Shown: positions 1 through 6,791 of the stretch, piece after piece
Numbering within the stretch: the first letter of the stretch is position 1
How the letters are laid out: every line of letters begins with the position of its first letter
Assembly: GCA_002297965.1 (NCBI GenBank)
Contig: DBLF01000078.1
Span: 1 to 9,021, forward strand
Source: Candidatus Segatella papionis
GTDB lineage: Bacteria; Bacteroidota; Bacteroidia; Bacteroidales; Bacteroidaceae
Length of the DNA stretch: 9,021 bases
Reading direction: 5' to 3'
Notes under the pieces: generated by a model
The model's database searches: none
What the model was told of the DNA's origin: nothing
Seen by the model: only the letters and a program-made list of their open reading frames with translations
Made by a program: the position numbers and the translations under genes

Positions 1-62
1 GAGTATTAACAAAGTGATAAGTATATATAATAAGGTATTAACGCTCCAAACTACAATTAGGT

Positions 63-1391
63 ATGAAAGTAAATATAAAAGGATTGACGGATAGCAGGGA
101 CACCGTAAACAAGTGGATGGAACGATTTGGAGTTCGATTTGGTGTTTATAAGAAAGGGACGTTCAAGGAGCAGCTCTTTCCATTCGATTCTGTGCCAAGA
201 ATCATCCCCAAGAACGACTGGGATTATCTGGAGACGGGACTCCTGCAGCGTGTGAAGGCACTCAATATGTTCTTGTGGGACATCTACCATGACAAGAAAA
301 TCATCAAGGATGGCATCGTGCCAGAGGAATTCGTCTATTCCTCCAAGGGCTATATGCCTCAGTGCGAGGGCATCTGTCCTACAGGCAAGGTGTATGCCCA
401 TATCGCTGGCATCGACTTGGTGGAGGGTAAGGACGGTAACTGGTATGTCTTGGAGGATAACCTGCGCATCCCTTCGGGTGCCAGTTATCCGATGATAGCC
501 AGGAAGATAACCCGAAAGGTGTCACCATCTACCTTTGCCGACAATGCCGTGGCAGACAACCGTGACTATGCCGACCTCCTGCGAGACATGATGGACGATA
601 TGAACGAGGAACGTGGCATCTCCGTTATCCTGACTCCTGGCAGATACAACTCTGCCTTCTTCGAGCATTCTTACTTGGCGGAAAAGACAGGAGCTACCTT
701 GGCTTACCCCGGCGACCTCTTCGTGGAGGACGATAAGGTGTATTATGCTGGTATGTATAAGGAGAAGATTCGGGTGGGCTGCATCTATCGCCGTGTGAGC
801 GATGAGTACATGGACCCGATGATGTTCGAGGCTTCCTCGCTCTTGGGCATCCCGAACGTGATGCAGGCTTACAAGGCGGGCAACGTGGCACTGATCAATG
901 CCATCGGCAATGGAGTGGCTGACGACAAGGGTATCTATTATTTCGTGCCGAAGATGGTGAAGTTTTATCTCGGCGAGGAACCTATCTTGCACAATGCCCC
1001 TACCTATCTGCCATACTTCAAGGAGGATTACGACTATGTGTTGGAGCATATCGACCGCTTGGTCATCAAGGACGTGAGCGAGGCGGGAGGTTATGGAGTA
1101 GTGTTCGGTTCGGAACTTTCGCCAGAGAAACTGGAGGAGTTGAGGCAGCTCATCATCAAGTATCCTCGTAGATGGATAGCCCAGGAGGTCATCGACTTCA
1201 AGGACTTGGAAATCCTGGAGAACGGCAAACTGGTTTGGCGCAAGGCTGATTTGCGAGCCTTCGTGGTGAGTGGCAAGGAAACCAAGGTATGGAAGAGCGG
1301 ACTGACACGTTTCTCCAGAAATCCCAACTCGTTTGTAGTCAACTCGTCGCAGGGAGGTGGATTCAAGGATACATGGGTTATGACGAAATAA
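63..1391 (+). CDS. Circularly permuted ATP-grasp ligase (DUF404/DUF407 family)
   Basis: This is a predicted cytoplasmic ATP-dependent carboxylate-amine ligase of the circularly permuted ATP-grasp type. Such enzymes activate a carboxylate as acyl phosphate and form an amide or peptide bond; the substrate of this group is not known. Recognisable blocks are FPFDSVPRIIP (39-49), YVLEDNLRIPSGASY (128-142), LTPGRYNSAFFEH (190-202), NAIGNGVADDK (279-289), a Lys336 plus Gly-rich loop in LVIKDVSEAGGYG (333-345), RKADLRAF (393-400) and the C-terminal signature VVNSSQGGGFKDTWV (425-439). An in-frame stop at 39-41 fixes the start at ATG 63. The protein (442 aa) therefore lacks the roughly 40-residue leader that I recall in many relatives. 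It is first in a run with the alpha-E and transglutaminase genes, the usual partners of this family. Family call is secure; reaction is inferred. Confidence 0.93.
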   Translation: MKVNIKGLTDSRDTVNKWMERFGVRFGVYKKGTFKEQLFPFDSVPRIIPKNDWDYLETGLLQRVKALNMFLWDIYHDKKIIKDGIVPEEFVYSSKGYMPQCEGICPTGKVYAHIAGIDLVEGKDGNWYVLEDNLRIPSGASYPMIARKITRKVSPSTFADNAVADNRDYADLLRDMMDDMNEERGISVILTPGRYNSAFFEHSYLAEKTGATLAYPGDLFVEDDKVYYAGMYKEKIRVGCIYRRVSDEYMDPMMFEASSLLGIPNVMQAYKAGNVALINAIGNGVADDKGIYYFVPKMVKFYLGEEPILHNAPTYLPYFKEDYDYVLEHIDRLVIKDVSEAGGYGVVFGSELSPEKLEELRQLIIKYPRRWIAQEVIDFKDLEILENGKLVWRKADLRAFVVSGKETKVWKSGLTRFSRNPNSFVVNSSQGGGFKDTWVMTK

Positions 1392-1403
1392 AAAATATAG
1401 GAT

Positions 1404-2102
1404 ATGGTAAAGAGTGATATAATTTCTGCTACGAAGGCAAACAGATTGTATTGGTTGGGAAGATATGAGATGAGAGTGTATCTCACGTTGCATCAGCTCA
1501 ACAAATGCTGTGATGAGATGATAGATGGCAGTCCGGAGGCTTATCATGCCGTCTGGGCTAAGTTGGATGCACTGGGTAACTACAAGACCAACGATGAGTT
1601 TACCCTGGGTATGCTCTATGACGAGGACAATCCGAGTTCGGTGATTTCCGCACAGAAGTATGCGATGGACAATGCCATCCTACTGCGTGAGGACATCATG
1701 TCGGAGACGTTGAGCTATCTGGAGATGAGCGTCGCCTTGATGAAACGATGCAAGGAAGCTGACGAGAAGGCACTAGCCACCTTGCAGCCCATCATCGACT
1801 GGTCGCTTGCCTTTTGGGGCTCTGCCGAACAACGCATCCAGAACCATCGTGCCCTCAACATCATGATGATAGGGCGCAACATCGAGAACCTCGATATCTT
1901 GATTCGATTCGGTTATCCTTATCGCCGCATCGCCCTTGCCTATGAGTCGCTGAAGCGATATTGCGAGGACAAGTCGGAGATATTGGATGAGAACATCAGC
2001 CGTCAGTTGGACGAGCTCATCACCGAGGAGAAGTTCAACCTCGATGACATGGACTATAAATTCAAGCTCATCAAATACATCAACCAATTGGTGCGTGTAT
2101 GA
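1404..2102 (+). CDS. Alpha-E domain protein (DUF403), short form
   Basis: This is an all-helical alpha-E protein. The family has no proven biochemical activity but is consistently encoded beside circularly permuted ATP-grasp and transglutaminase genes, so it is thought to act with the ligase. The diagnostic N-terminal motif is present as NRLYWLGRYEMR (13-24). A second conserved stretch is around AILLREDIMSETLSYLE (91-107), and an R-N-I-E-N element (158-162) follows. No signal peptide or membrane segment is seen. At 232 aa it is shorter than the roughly 300 residues usual for the family, yet it has no frameshift or early stop, so it appears to be a naturally compact version. It starts 12 bases after the ligase stop and its stop codon overlaps the next start as ATGA, which suggests translational coupling. 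Confidence 0.88.
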   Translation: MVKSDIISATKANRLYWLGRYEMRVYLTLHQLNKCCDEMIDGSPEAYHAVWAKLDALGNYKTNDEFTLGMLYDEDNPSSVISAQKYAMDNAILLREDIMSETLSYLEMSVALMKRCKEADEKALATLQPIIDWSLAFWGSAEQRIQNHRALNIMMIGRNIENLDILIRFGYPYRRIALAYESLKRYCEDKSEILDENISRQLDELITEEKFNLDDMDYKFKLIKYINQLVRV

Positions 2103-2857
2103 AGAGATACATCTATAATTACCAAACCGTGGTGGGCTTCAGCCAACCAGTGATGCGCCACGCCATCTTGCTGAGGGCGCAACCTGTGCAGGGAGCCTAC
2201 ATGAATGTGGAAGAAGAGCATCTGTTGCTTCCTCCCGCTTTTCATATCCAGTCGGGAACGGATGCCTTTGGCAACCGCTTGGTATATGGGCTTCAGGAAG
2301 AAGCCCATCAGTCGTTGGTTACCGTCAGTACGGGCATCGTGAGCATGGAGCATTACAGCATACCGTTGGATTCCATGCCCTTGATGGTTTATCGGGAGCC
2401 TACGCCGCTCACGTTTCTGAGCGAGGAGCATCGGCTGGATTTGGAGGGAAGCATCTCGCAAAAGGCTTGGTTTATCTGCCATTACGTCTTTCGCCAGATG
2501 GAATATGTGCCGCAGGTTACCACTCTCGATACGCCAGCCTCCGAAATCATCAAGACCCATCAGGGTGTTTGCCAGGACTATGCCCATCTGATGATAGCCC
2601 TGTGCCGATTGCATGGCATTCCGGCGAGATATGTCTGTGGATTCATGGAGGGCGAGGGCGAGACCCATGCCTGGGTGGAGGTTTGCGATGGCGATGCTTG
2701 GCATGGCTTCGACCCTACCCACAATATGGAGATAGAATGTGGATACGTGAAACTGGCGCATGGCAGGGATGCTTCCGATTGTCCTGTGAGCCGAGGCCTC
2801 TACATGGGCAATGCCTTGCAGGAGACGGAAGTGAGTGTCACGCTGAAAGAAATATAA
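2099..2857 (+). CDS. Transglutaminase-like cysteine peptidase/amidase
   Basis: This is a bacterial transglutaminase-fold protein with an N-terminal beta-rich region (about 1-115, Bact_transglu_N type) and a catalytic core (about 120-215). The triad is intact: Cys158 in GVCQDYAHL, His190 in ETHAWVEV and Asp205 in GFDPTHN. The family ending GRDASDCPVSRG (222-233) is also present. Proteins of this class are papain-like enzymes that cleave or transfer amide bonds; bacterial examples are more often predicted to be peptidases or amidases than cross-linkers. There is no signal peptide, so cytoplasmic action is expected. The start codon lies in an ATGA overlap with the alpha-E stop. Together with the upstream ligase this suggests one enzyme that builds an amide-linked product and one that hydrolyses or transfers it. 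The substrate is unknown. Confidence 0.9.
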   Translation: MKRYIYNYQTVVGFSQPVMRHAILLRAQPVQGAYMNVEEEHLLLPPAFHIQSGTDAFGNRLVYGLQEEAHQSLVTVSTGIVSMEHYSIPLDSMPLMVYREPTPLTFLSEEHRLDLEGSISQKAWFICHYVFRQMEYVPQVTTLDTPASEIIKTHQGVCQDYAHLMIALCRLHGIPARYVCGFMEGEGETHAWVEVCDGDAWHGFDPTHNMEIECGYVKLAHGRDASDCPVSRGLYMGNALQETEVSVTLKEI

Positions 2858-2869
2858 TTTCTAACGAAT

Positions 2870-2904
2870 GAAGTGATGACTTCTTGATAGTGATAACTTC
2901 TTGA
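2870..2904 (+). repeat. Imperfect 15-base tandem repeat between transglutaminase and first M14 gene
   Basis: GTGATGACTTCTTGA (2873-2887) is followed by GTGATAACTTCTTGA (2890-2904), a 17-base period with one mismatch. The first copy, read from 2870, also forms a small inverted repeat, GAAGT-GATG-ACTTC. The intergenic gap is only 64 bases, so the repeat occupies about half of it. It could be a regulator site or a chance duplication; nothing in the sequence decides this. Confidence 0.5.
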
Positions 2905-2921
2905 AATAATATAGAAAAACA

Positions 2922-3848
2922 ATGATAAAAACAATATTGTCAACCGAGCTCCCCGTCAACGAGCGATATATGATTCGAAAGAACATTATCCGGAATGGTG
3001 ATGGAAAGAAGCGAATCTGCATCGTGACGGGAACACATGGCGATGAACTGGAGGGACAGATGGTGTGCTATCTGATGGCTCGCCAACTGAATGAGCAACT
3101 GGAAAACCTCGATGGAACGGTGGAAATCTATCCTGCCCTCAACCCCTTGGGCATCGACACGATACAGCGAGGCATCCCAAACTTCGACCTCGACATGAAC
3201 CGCATTTTTCCTGGTGATAAGAATGGTACGATGGCAGAGCAAGCTGCCTATACCATCATCGAAGACTTGAAGGGCGCAGACCTCGTCATCGACGTACATT
3301 CTAGCAACCTCTATCTGAGGGAGACCCCACAAGTGCGCATCAATGTGCTCAACGAGAAGGAACTGGTACCATTGGCACAGGAACTGGGTGTGGATTTCAT
3401 CTGGGTGCATGATGCCGCTACCGTTTTGGAGGCAACCTTGGCTCATTCGCTCAATTCCACAGGCACCAAGTGCTTGGTAGTGGAGATGGGGGTGGGCGAG
3501 CGTATCAACCATAAGATGTGCTTCCGATTGAGAGATGGCATCTTCCATCTGATGCAGGAGATGGGGATGTGGAAGGGTGAGGTGCCTACCGAACAACTAG
3601 CTGACTCCATCGTTTGCAAGGGCAACAAGGTGGAGTTTCTCAATGCCGAGACTTCGGGTATTTTCATCACCGAACTGAAATGTGGATTCATGGTGGAGAA
3701 ATCGCAGGAGATAGGACAAATCGTGGAACCTCTCACGGGCAAAATTCTCAGTCGGGTCATATCGCCAGTGGATGGCTACCTGTTTACCATCCGAGCTTAT
3801 CCTATCGTATATGAAGGTTCGCTCATGGCGAGAATCTATCATGAATAG
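2922..3848 (+). CDS. M14-family zinc deacylase (succinylglutamate desuccinylase/aspartoacylase-like), active-site intact
   Basis: This is a predicted cytoplasmic zinc-dependent amidohydrolase of the AstE/aspartoacylase branch of the M14 carboxypeptidase fold, which removes an acyl group from an N-acylated amino acid or similar compound. Zinc ligands are visible as H39 and E42 in GTHGDELEG (37-45) and H126 in DVHSSN (124-129). Substrate-binding Arg94 lies in DMNRIFPG and the likely catalytic Glu188 in VVEMGVGER. An NP motif sits in PALNPLG (71-77). From about residue 235 to the end a beta-rich barrel-like domain ends in SPVDGYLF (281-288). The length of 308 aa fits the family. It begins 64 bases after the transglutaminase gene. 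A second, degenerate copy follows. The specific substrate cannot be read from sequence, and the names astE or aspA are not justified, as no arginine succinyltransferase pathway genes are nearby. Confidence 0.9.
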   Translation: MIKTILSTELPVNERYMIRKNIIRNGDGKKRICIVTGTHGDELEGQMVCYLMARQLNEQLENLDGTVEIYPALNPLGIDTIQRGIPNFDLDMNRIFPGDKNGTMAEQAAYTIIEDLKGADLVIDVHSSNLYLRETPQVRINVLNEKELVPLAQELGVDFIWVHDAATVLEATLAHSLNSTGTKCLVVEMGVGERINHKMCFRLRDGIFHLMQEMGMWKGEVPTEQLADSIVCKGNKVEFLNAETSGIFITELKCGFMVEKSQEIGQIVEPLTGKILSRVISPVDGYLFTIRAYPIVYEGSLMARIYHE

Positions 3849-3850
3849 TT

Positions 3851-3872
3851 AGGAGTTTGGAGTGAGGAGTTT
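3851..3872 (+). repeat. Short direct repeat between the two M14 genes
   Basis: AGGAGTTT occurs at 3851-3858 and again at 3865-3872, a 14-base period, inside the 51-base gap between the paralogues. The GGAGT-rich composition resembles fragments of low-complexity intergenic sequence that I recall from Prevotella genomes. The copies lie 28 or more bases from the ATG at 3900, too far to act as a ribosome binding site. Confidence 0.35.
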
Positions 3873-3899
3873 TGCTTTCAAAGAGACAAAGAAGAAACA

Positions 3900-4838
3900 A
3901 TGAAGAAAGAGATATTATTCAGTATGAAGTCACCTTATCGTGACGACTTCAACATCGAAGGCTATCGGTTTGGCGAAGGCGAGAAAACGTTGGCTATCGT
4001 GGGAGCGATGCGAGGTGACGAGATTCAACAACAGTATATTTGTGCCAAGATGGTGGCTGTGCTGAAAGATTTGGAGCGCAAGGGCAGGATAGCCGATGGC
4101 AAGAGCATCTTGGTGATACCATCGTGCAACCCTTTTTCGATGAACGTGAGCAAGCGATTCTGGGCAATGGATGGCACCGACATCAACCGTATGTTCCCTG
4201 GCTATGACAAAGGAGAGACCACCCAGCGTATTGCCGCCGCCCTCTTTGCCCAAATCAAGGACTATCGGTATGGCATACAGATGGCGAGCTTTTATATGCC
4301 GGGCGATTTCGTTCCTCATGTCCGAATGTTGCAGACGGGCTATGAGGATGTGGAGACCGCCTCGCATTTCGGTTTGCCTTTCGTCACCATCCGCAAGCCG
4401 TTGCCATACGACACCACCTTGTTAAACTATAACTGGCAGATATGGGGCTGCAAGGCTTTTTCGCTGTATGCCGGGCAGACCAACTATGTAGAGGATAGCA
4501 CCAGTATGCAGAGCGTTGAGGCTATCTTGCGGTTCCTCAACAAGGAGGGCATCGTCGCTTATCGCAACAAGAACGCAGGCTATGAGTCGGTGGTACTCGA
4601 TGAGAAAGACCTCTGTAATGTGATAGCTCGCCGAGCCGGCATCTTCTATCGCTTGAAGAATACGGGGATGGCGGTGAAGGAAGGGGATGTGTTGGCACAG
4701 ATACTCGACCCCTACGACAGCTGTGTGTTGGAGGAAGTGAAGGCTCCCGTGGATGGAGTCGTCTTCTTTGCCCACAACAAGCCGTTGGCGTTGGAGCACG
4801 CCATCTTGTATCGCATCATCAAGGAGGAGGAAATCTAA
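3900..4838 (+). CDS. Degenerate M14/AstE-like paralogue, probable pseudoenzyme
   Basis: This is a tandem paralogue of the preceding M14 deacylase with the same layout: hydrolase-like core, then a beta-rich C-terminal domain ending in APVDGVVFF (282-290). Lining up the two proteins by eye shows that GTHGDE becomes GAMRGDE, so the zinc His is Arg38, although Glu41 remains. DVHSSN becomes IQMASF, so the second zinc His is Met128. VVEMGVGE becomes SLYAGQTN, so the catalytic Glu is Tyr190. Retained are the NP motif (CNPFS, 76-80), Arg97 in DINRMFPG and the core spacing. The reading frame is intact over 312 aa, so the gene is not decaying; selection seems to keep the fold without the zinc site. It is probably catalytically dead, acting as a binding, regulatory or heteromer subunit. 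A different metal site or chemistry cannot be excluded. Confidence 0.85.
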   Translation: MKKEILFSMKSPYRDDFNIEGYRFGEGEKTLAIVGAMRGDEIQQQYICAKMVAVLKDLERKGRIADGKSILVIPSCNPFSMNVSKRFWAMDGTDINRMFPGYDKGETTQRIAAALFAQIKDYRYGIQMASFYMPGDFVPHVRMLQTGYEDVETASHFGLPFVTIRKPLPYDTTLLNYNWQIWGCKAFSLYAGQTNYVEDSTSMQSVEAILRFLNKEGIVAYRNKNAGYESVVLDEKDLCNVIARRAGIFYRLKNTGMAVKEGDVLAQILDPYDSCVLEEVKAPVDGVVFFAHNKPLALEHAILYRIIKEEEI

Positions 4839-4854
4839 GGGTTTCCTCCTCTTT
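4821..4854 (+). terminator. Strong hairpin at the end of the second M14 gene, possible terminator
   Basis: AAGGAGGAGGAAA (4821-4833) pairs with 4842-4854 to give a 13-base stem with one G-T wobble and an 8-base loop. The loop (4834-4841) contains the TAA stop codon. The right arm ends in CTTT, but no long T-run follows, so it is a weak match to a classical intrinsic terminator; it could be a partial terminator or an mRNA-stabilising end. It separates the five enzyme genes from the transporter gene. The left arm contains a Shine-Dalgarno-like AAGGAGG, but this is about 60 bases from the next start and is hidden in the stem. Confidence 0.55.
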
Positions 4855-4887
4855 GTGAGATAGTATAAATAGAAAAAGATTGTATTT

Positions 4888-5841
4888 ATGAAAGTTGTAA
4901 GATTTTTGAAAGACTGGACTTTGCCAGTCTCCATAGCCCTTGGTATTATCATCTATTTCGTTTTTGCCGAGATACCCGCCTTGGAACCTGTGAGCGATTG
5001 GTTTACGCCATTGAGTCGTCCCATCCTGCCATCCTTTATGTTCCTCATCCTCTTCACCGTGTTCTGTAAGGTGGATTTCAAGAAGTTGCGACCTGTGAGG
5101 TGGCAATTGTGGGTGGCGATACAGCAAGTGGTGTTTGTGTTGCTCATCGTAGGCATGATACTCGTTTTCCATATCCAGGGCGAACCGCTCATCCTCTTGG
5201 AGGCTGTGCTCGCCTGTGTCATCGGTCCCTGTGCCGCCGCCAGTTCGGTGATTACCGCCAAGCTTGGGGGCAGCATGGAACAGATGACCACCTATACTTT
5301 CATCTCCAATGTAGTGACTGCGATCTTGATACCTCTCTGTTTTCCTTTGATAGAGAAGGGCGAGCACCTCACCTTCCTCTCTGCTTTCTTCGGCATCTTG
5401 TATCAGGTGTGCATCGTGCTGGTGGTGCCGATGGGCTTGGCTTTCATCGTTAAGCATGTGTTCCATCGTTTCCATCGTTGGATAGTGGGTATCAAGGACT
5501 TGAGCTTTTATCTCTGGGGCGGTTCGTTGGTCTTGGTGGCAGGTACCACGATGCGCAACATCATGCACGCCAACACCTCCTTGCTGTTTGTCTGCGTGAT
5601 AGCCATCTTGGGTTTGATGCTGAGCATCGTGCAGTTTGCCACCGGTCGTTTCATCGGTCATTACTTTGATAGTGTGGTGGAGTCGGGACAGGCTTTGGGA
5701 CAGAAGAACACGCCTTTCGCCATTTGGGCGGCATCCGCCTATCTCAACCCTTTGTCAACGGTAGGCCCCGGTTGCTATGTGCTTTGGCAGAACCTCATCA
5801 ATTCGTTCGAGCTTTGGCATTATCAGAAGAAAAATAGTTGA
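4888..5841 (+). CDS. BASS-family (bile acid:sodium symporter-like) membrane transporter
   Basis: This is an inner-membrane protein of 317 aa with about nine or ten hydrophobic segments, matching the size and layout of the bile acid:sodium symporter (BASS, TC 2.A.28) fold. The crossover region resembling the family's fourth helix is GPCAAASSVITAKLGGS (113-129), followed by TFISNVVTAILIPL (137-150). The second discontinuous helix region is around GQKNTPFAIW (271-280), leading to AYLNPLSTVGPG (284-295). Such proteins move organic anions, often with sodium. Bacterial members carry pantoate, keto acids or other small carboxylates, and bile acids are rarely their physiological substrate. The gene starts 49 bases after the M14 pseudoenzyme stop, with a strong hairpin in between. 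Position suggests transport of a substrate or product of the upstream enzymes, but the hairpin makes co-transcription uncertain. Confidence 0.8.
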   Translation: MKVVRFLKDWTLPVSIALGIIIYFVFAEIPALEPVSDWFTPLSRPILPSFMFLILFTVFCKVDFKKLRPVRWQLWVAIQQVVFVLLIVGMILVFHIQGEPLILLEAVLACVIGPCAAASSVITAKLGGSMEQMTTYTFISNVVTAILIPLCFPLIEKGEHLTFLSAFFGILYQVCIVLVVPMGLAFIVKHVFHRFHRWIVGIKDLSFYLWGGSLVLVAGTTMRNIMHANTSLLFVCVIAILGLMLSIVQFATGRFIGHYFDSVVESGQALGQKNTPFAIWAASAYLNPLSTVGPGCYVLWQNLINSFELWHYQKKNS

Positions 5842-5845
5842 AAAG

Positions 5846-5878
5846 TTTGGTGGTATGGGGATTTTTGTGTTACTTTGC
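5846..5878 (+). promoter_or_regulatory. Probable Bacteroidetes-type promoter for the DUF3626 gene
   Basis: TTTG at 5846-5849 fits the -33 element and TTACTTTGC at 5870-5878 fits the -7 element (consensus TAnnTTTG) with one mismatch. The spacing is 20 bases, which is typical. It predicts a start of transcription near 5885 and a leader of about 70 bases before ATG 5958. The leader contains an AACCGA/TCGGTT inverted repeat (5891-5896 and 5915-5920) with an 18-base loop, of unknown importance. Confidence 0.5.
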
Positions 5879-5957
5879 ATTTGAAAGCATAACCGATTAT
5901 AGAATTTCTAAGTTTCGGTTGCCAACTATAAAATAGCATATTTAAAACCAGAGCAAT

Positions 5958-6791
5958 ATGGATACACCGAAATCACTGCGTGCGTTGGCGGCTCATCAGT
6001 CAGCCTACCAAGAACTTCTTCGCCAGCAACCTTATTACAAGATGGTGGCGCCTATCGTTGAGGGATTCCTCCGACAAATCATCAATCATGGGGCATTCTA
6101 TGTCCGTGTGCATGTCTCGTCTTTGGAAGGCATCCTGGAGTCGAAACGCATCAAGAGCGTGATGGAGACGGGCACAGGTGCTACCAATGGCGGCAAGGAA
6201 ACCCGAAGGGAGGCTGTTGAGGCTCTCTTCGGATGCAATGCCAACAAACTCTTGCCAAGCGAGTTCCCGAAATATGGCTTCCTCTCGCAGTCCGATGCGG
6301 TGAAAGACCTGTATGTCAACGGAGGCATGTGGTGTCAGTATGGCGATGTATCCATCCAGCTCAAGAAGGAACGTCTCTTCCATCGCACCACCCTCTGTGT
6401 GGGCGATTCCGTCAACTTCGGTAGGTTTTATCAACTCATCCCGACAAGAGTGGATGATGTGAAGGCTACCTGTATCTGTGGCTTGGCTCACGATGGAGAG
6501 CCGCTGATGAAGATGGGCGACCCAGTGGCTGCCTATGCCCTCTTTGCCCAGTGGATATTGGAGAAGAAACTCACCATCAATAACTTTCCATTAATAGAAG
6601 ATGTGGCGAAAGATGTTCCCCCTATCTTCGACTTCTTCGAGCTACAATACCATGGCGACATCGACATCACCCAGGATGTGGAGCGTATCGACGTGGCTCC
6701 TTCCTCGCCTGAGGAAAAGGAGAAACTCCTCAAACTAAAGGAGAAATTCGAGAAGATTGGAGTGAAGATGTATATCTTGGAACAGAGTTAG
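5958..6791 (+). CDS. DUF3626 family protein
   Basis: This is a 277-aa soluble protein of the DUF3626 family, whose function is not established. Family features seen in order are HVSSLEGILESKRIKS (52-67), ETGTGATNGG (70-79), REAVEALFG (84-92), PKYGFLS (104-110), QYGDVSIQLK (127-136), CVGDSVNFG (147-155) and the C-terminal FELQYHGDIDI (227-237). The order H-x-S-x-x-x-x-I-L, then a YG-rich strand, then a late Glu-containing strand recalls ADP-ribosyltransferase folds such as DarT, but this is my inference and the catalytic set is not clear. There is no signal peptide or membrane segment. The C-terminus (250-270) is charged and helical. A 116-base gap with a likely promoter separates it from the transporter, so it is probably a separate transcription unit. 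No antitoxin-like partner, such as a macrodomain protein, is encoded beside it. Confidence 0.8.
   Translation: MDTPKSLRALAAHQSAYQELLRQQPYYKMVAPIVEGFLRQIINHGAFYVRVHVSSLEGILESKRIKSVMETGTGATNGGKETRREAVEALFGCNANKLLPSEFPKYGFLSQSDAVKDLYVNGGMWCQYGDVSIQLKKERLFHRTTLCVGDSVNFGRFYQLIPTRVDDVKATCICGLAHDGEPLMKMGDPVAAYALFAQWILEKKLTINNFPLIEDVAKDVPPIFDFFELQYHGDIDITQDVERIDVAPSSPEEKEKLLKLKEKFEKIGVKMYILEQS

Noticed and set aside
3..42. Direct repeat GTATTAAC at 3-10 and 35-42 upstream of the first gene
   Set aside because: An 8-base match in a short A+T-rich leader is easily chance, and no matching -33/-7 promoter pair could be placed there.
522..1547. Long minus-strand open frame (341 codons) opposite the ATP-grasp gene
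   Set aside because: Its translation is rich in His, Leu and Val with no recognisable motif, typical of the antisense shadow of a well-conserved coding sequence; the plus-strand protein matches its family throughout.
2054..2761. Minus-strand open frame (235 codons) opposite the transglutaminase gene
   Set aside because: It lies opposite a protein with an intact catalytic triad and shows no motif of its own.
4852..4890. Possible TTTG / TATTTATG promoter for the transporter gene
   Set aside because: The -7 candidate has a mismatch in its core and overlaps the ATG itself, so transcription would begin inside the gene.
4819..5661. Minus-strand open frame (280 codons) opposite the transporter
   Set aside because: Very high His, Gln, Asp and Glu content and no family features; it is the mirror of codons for a hydrophobic membrane protein.
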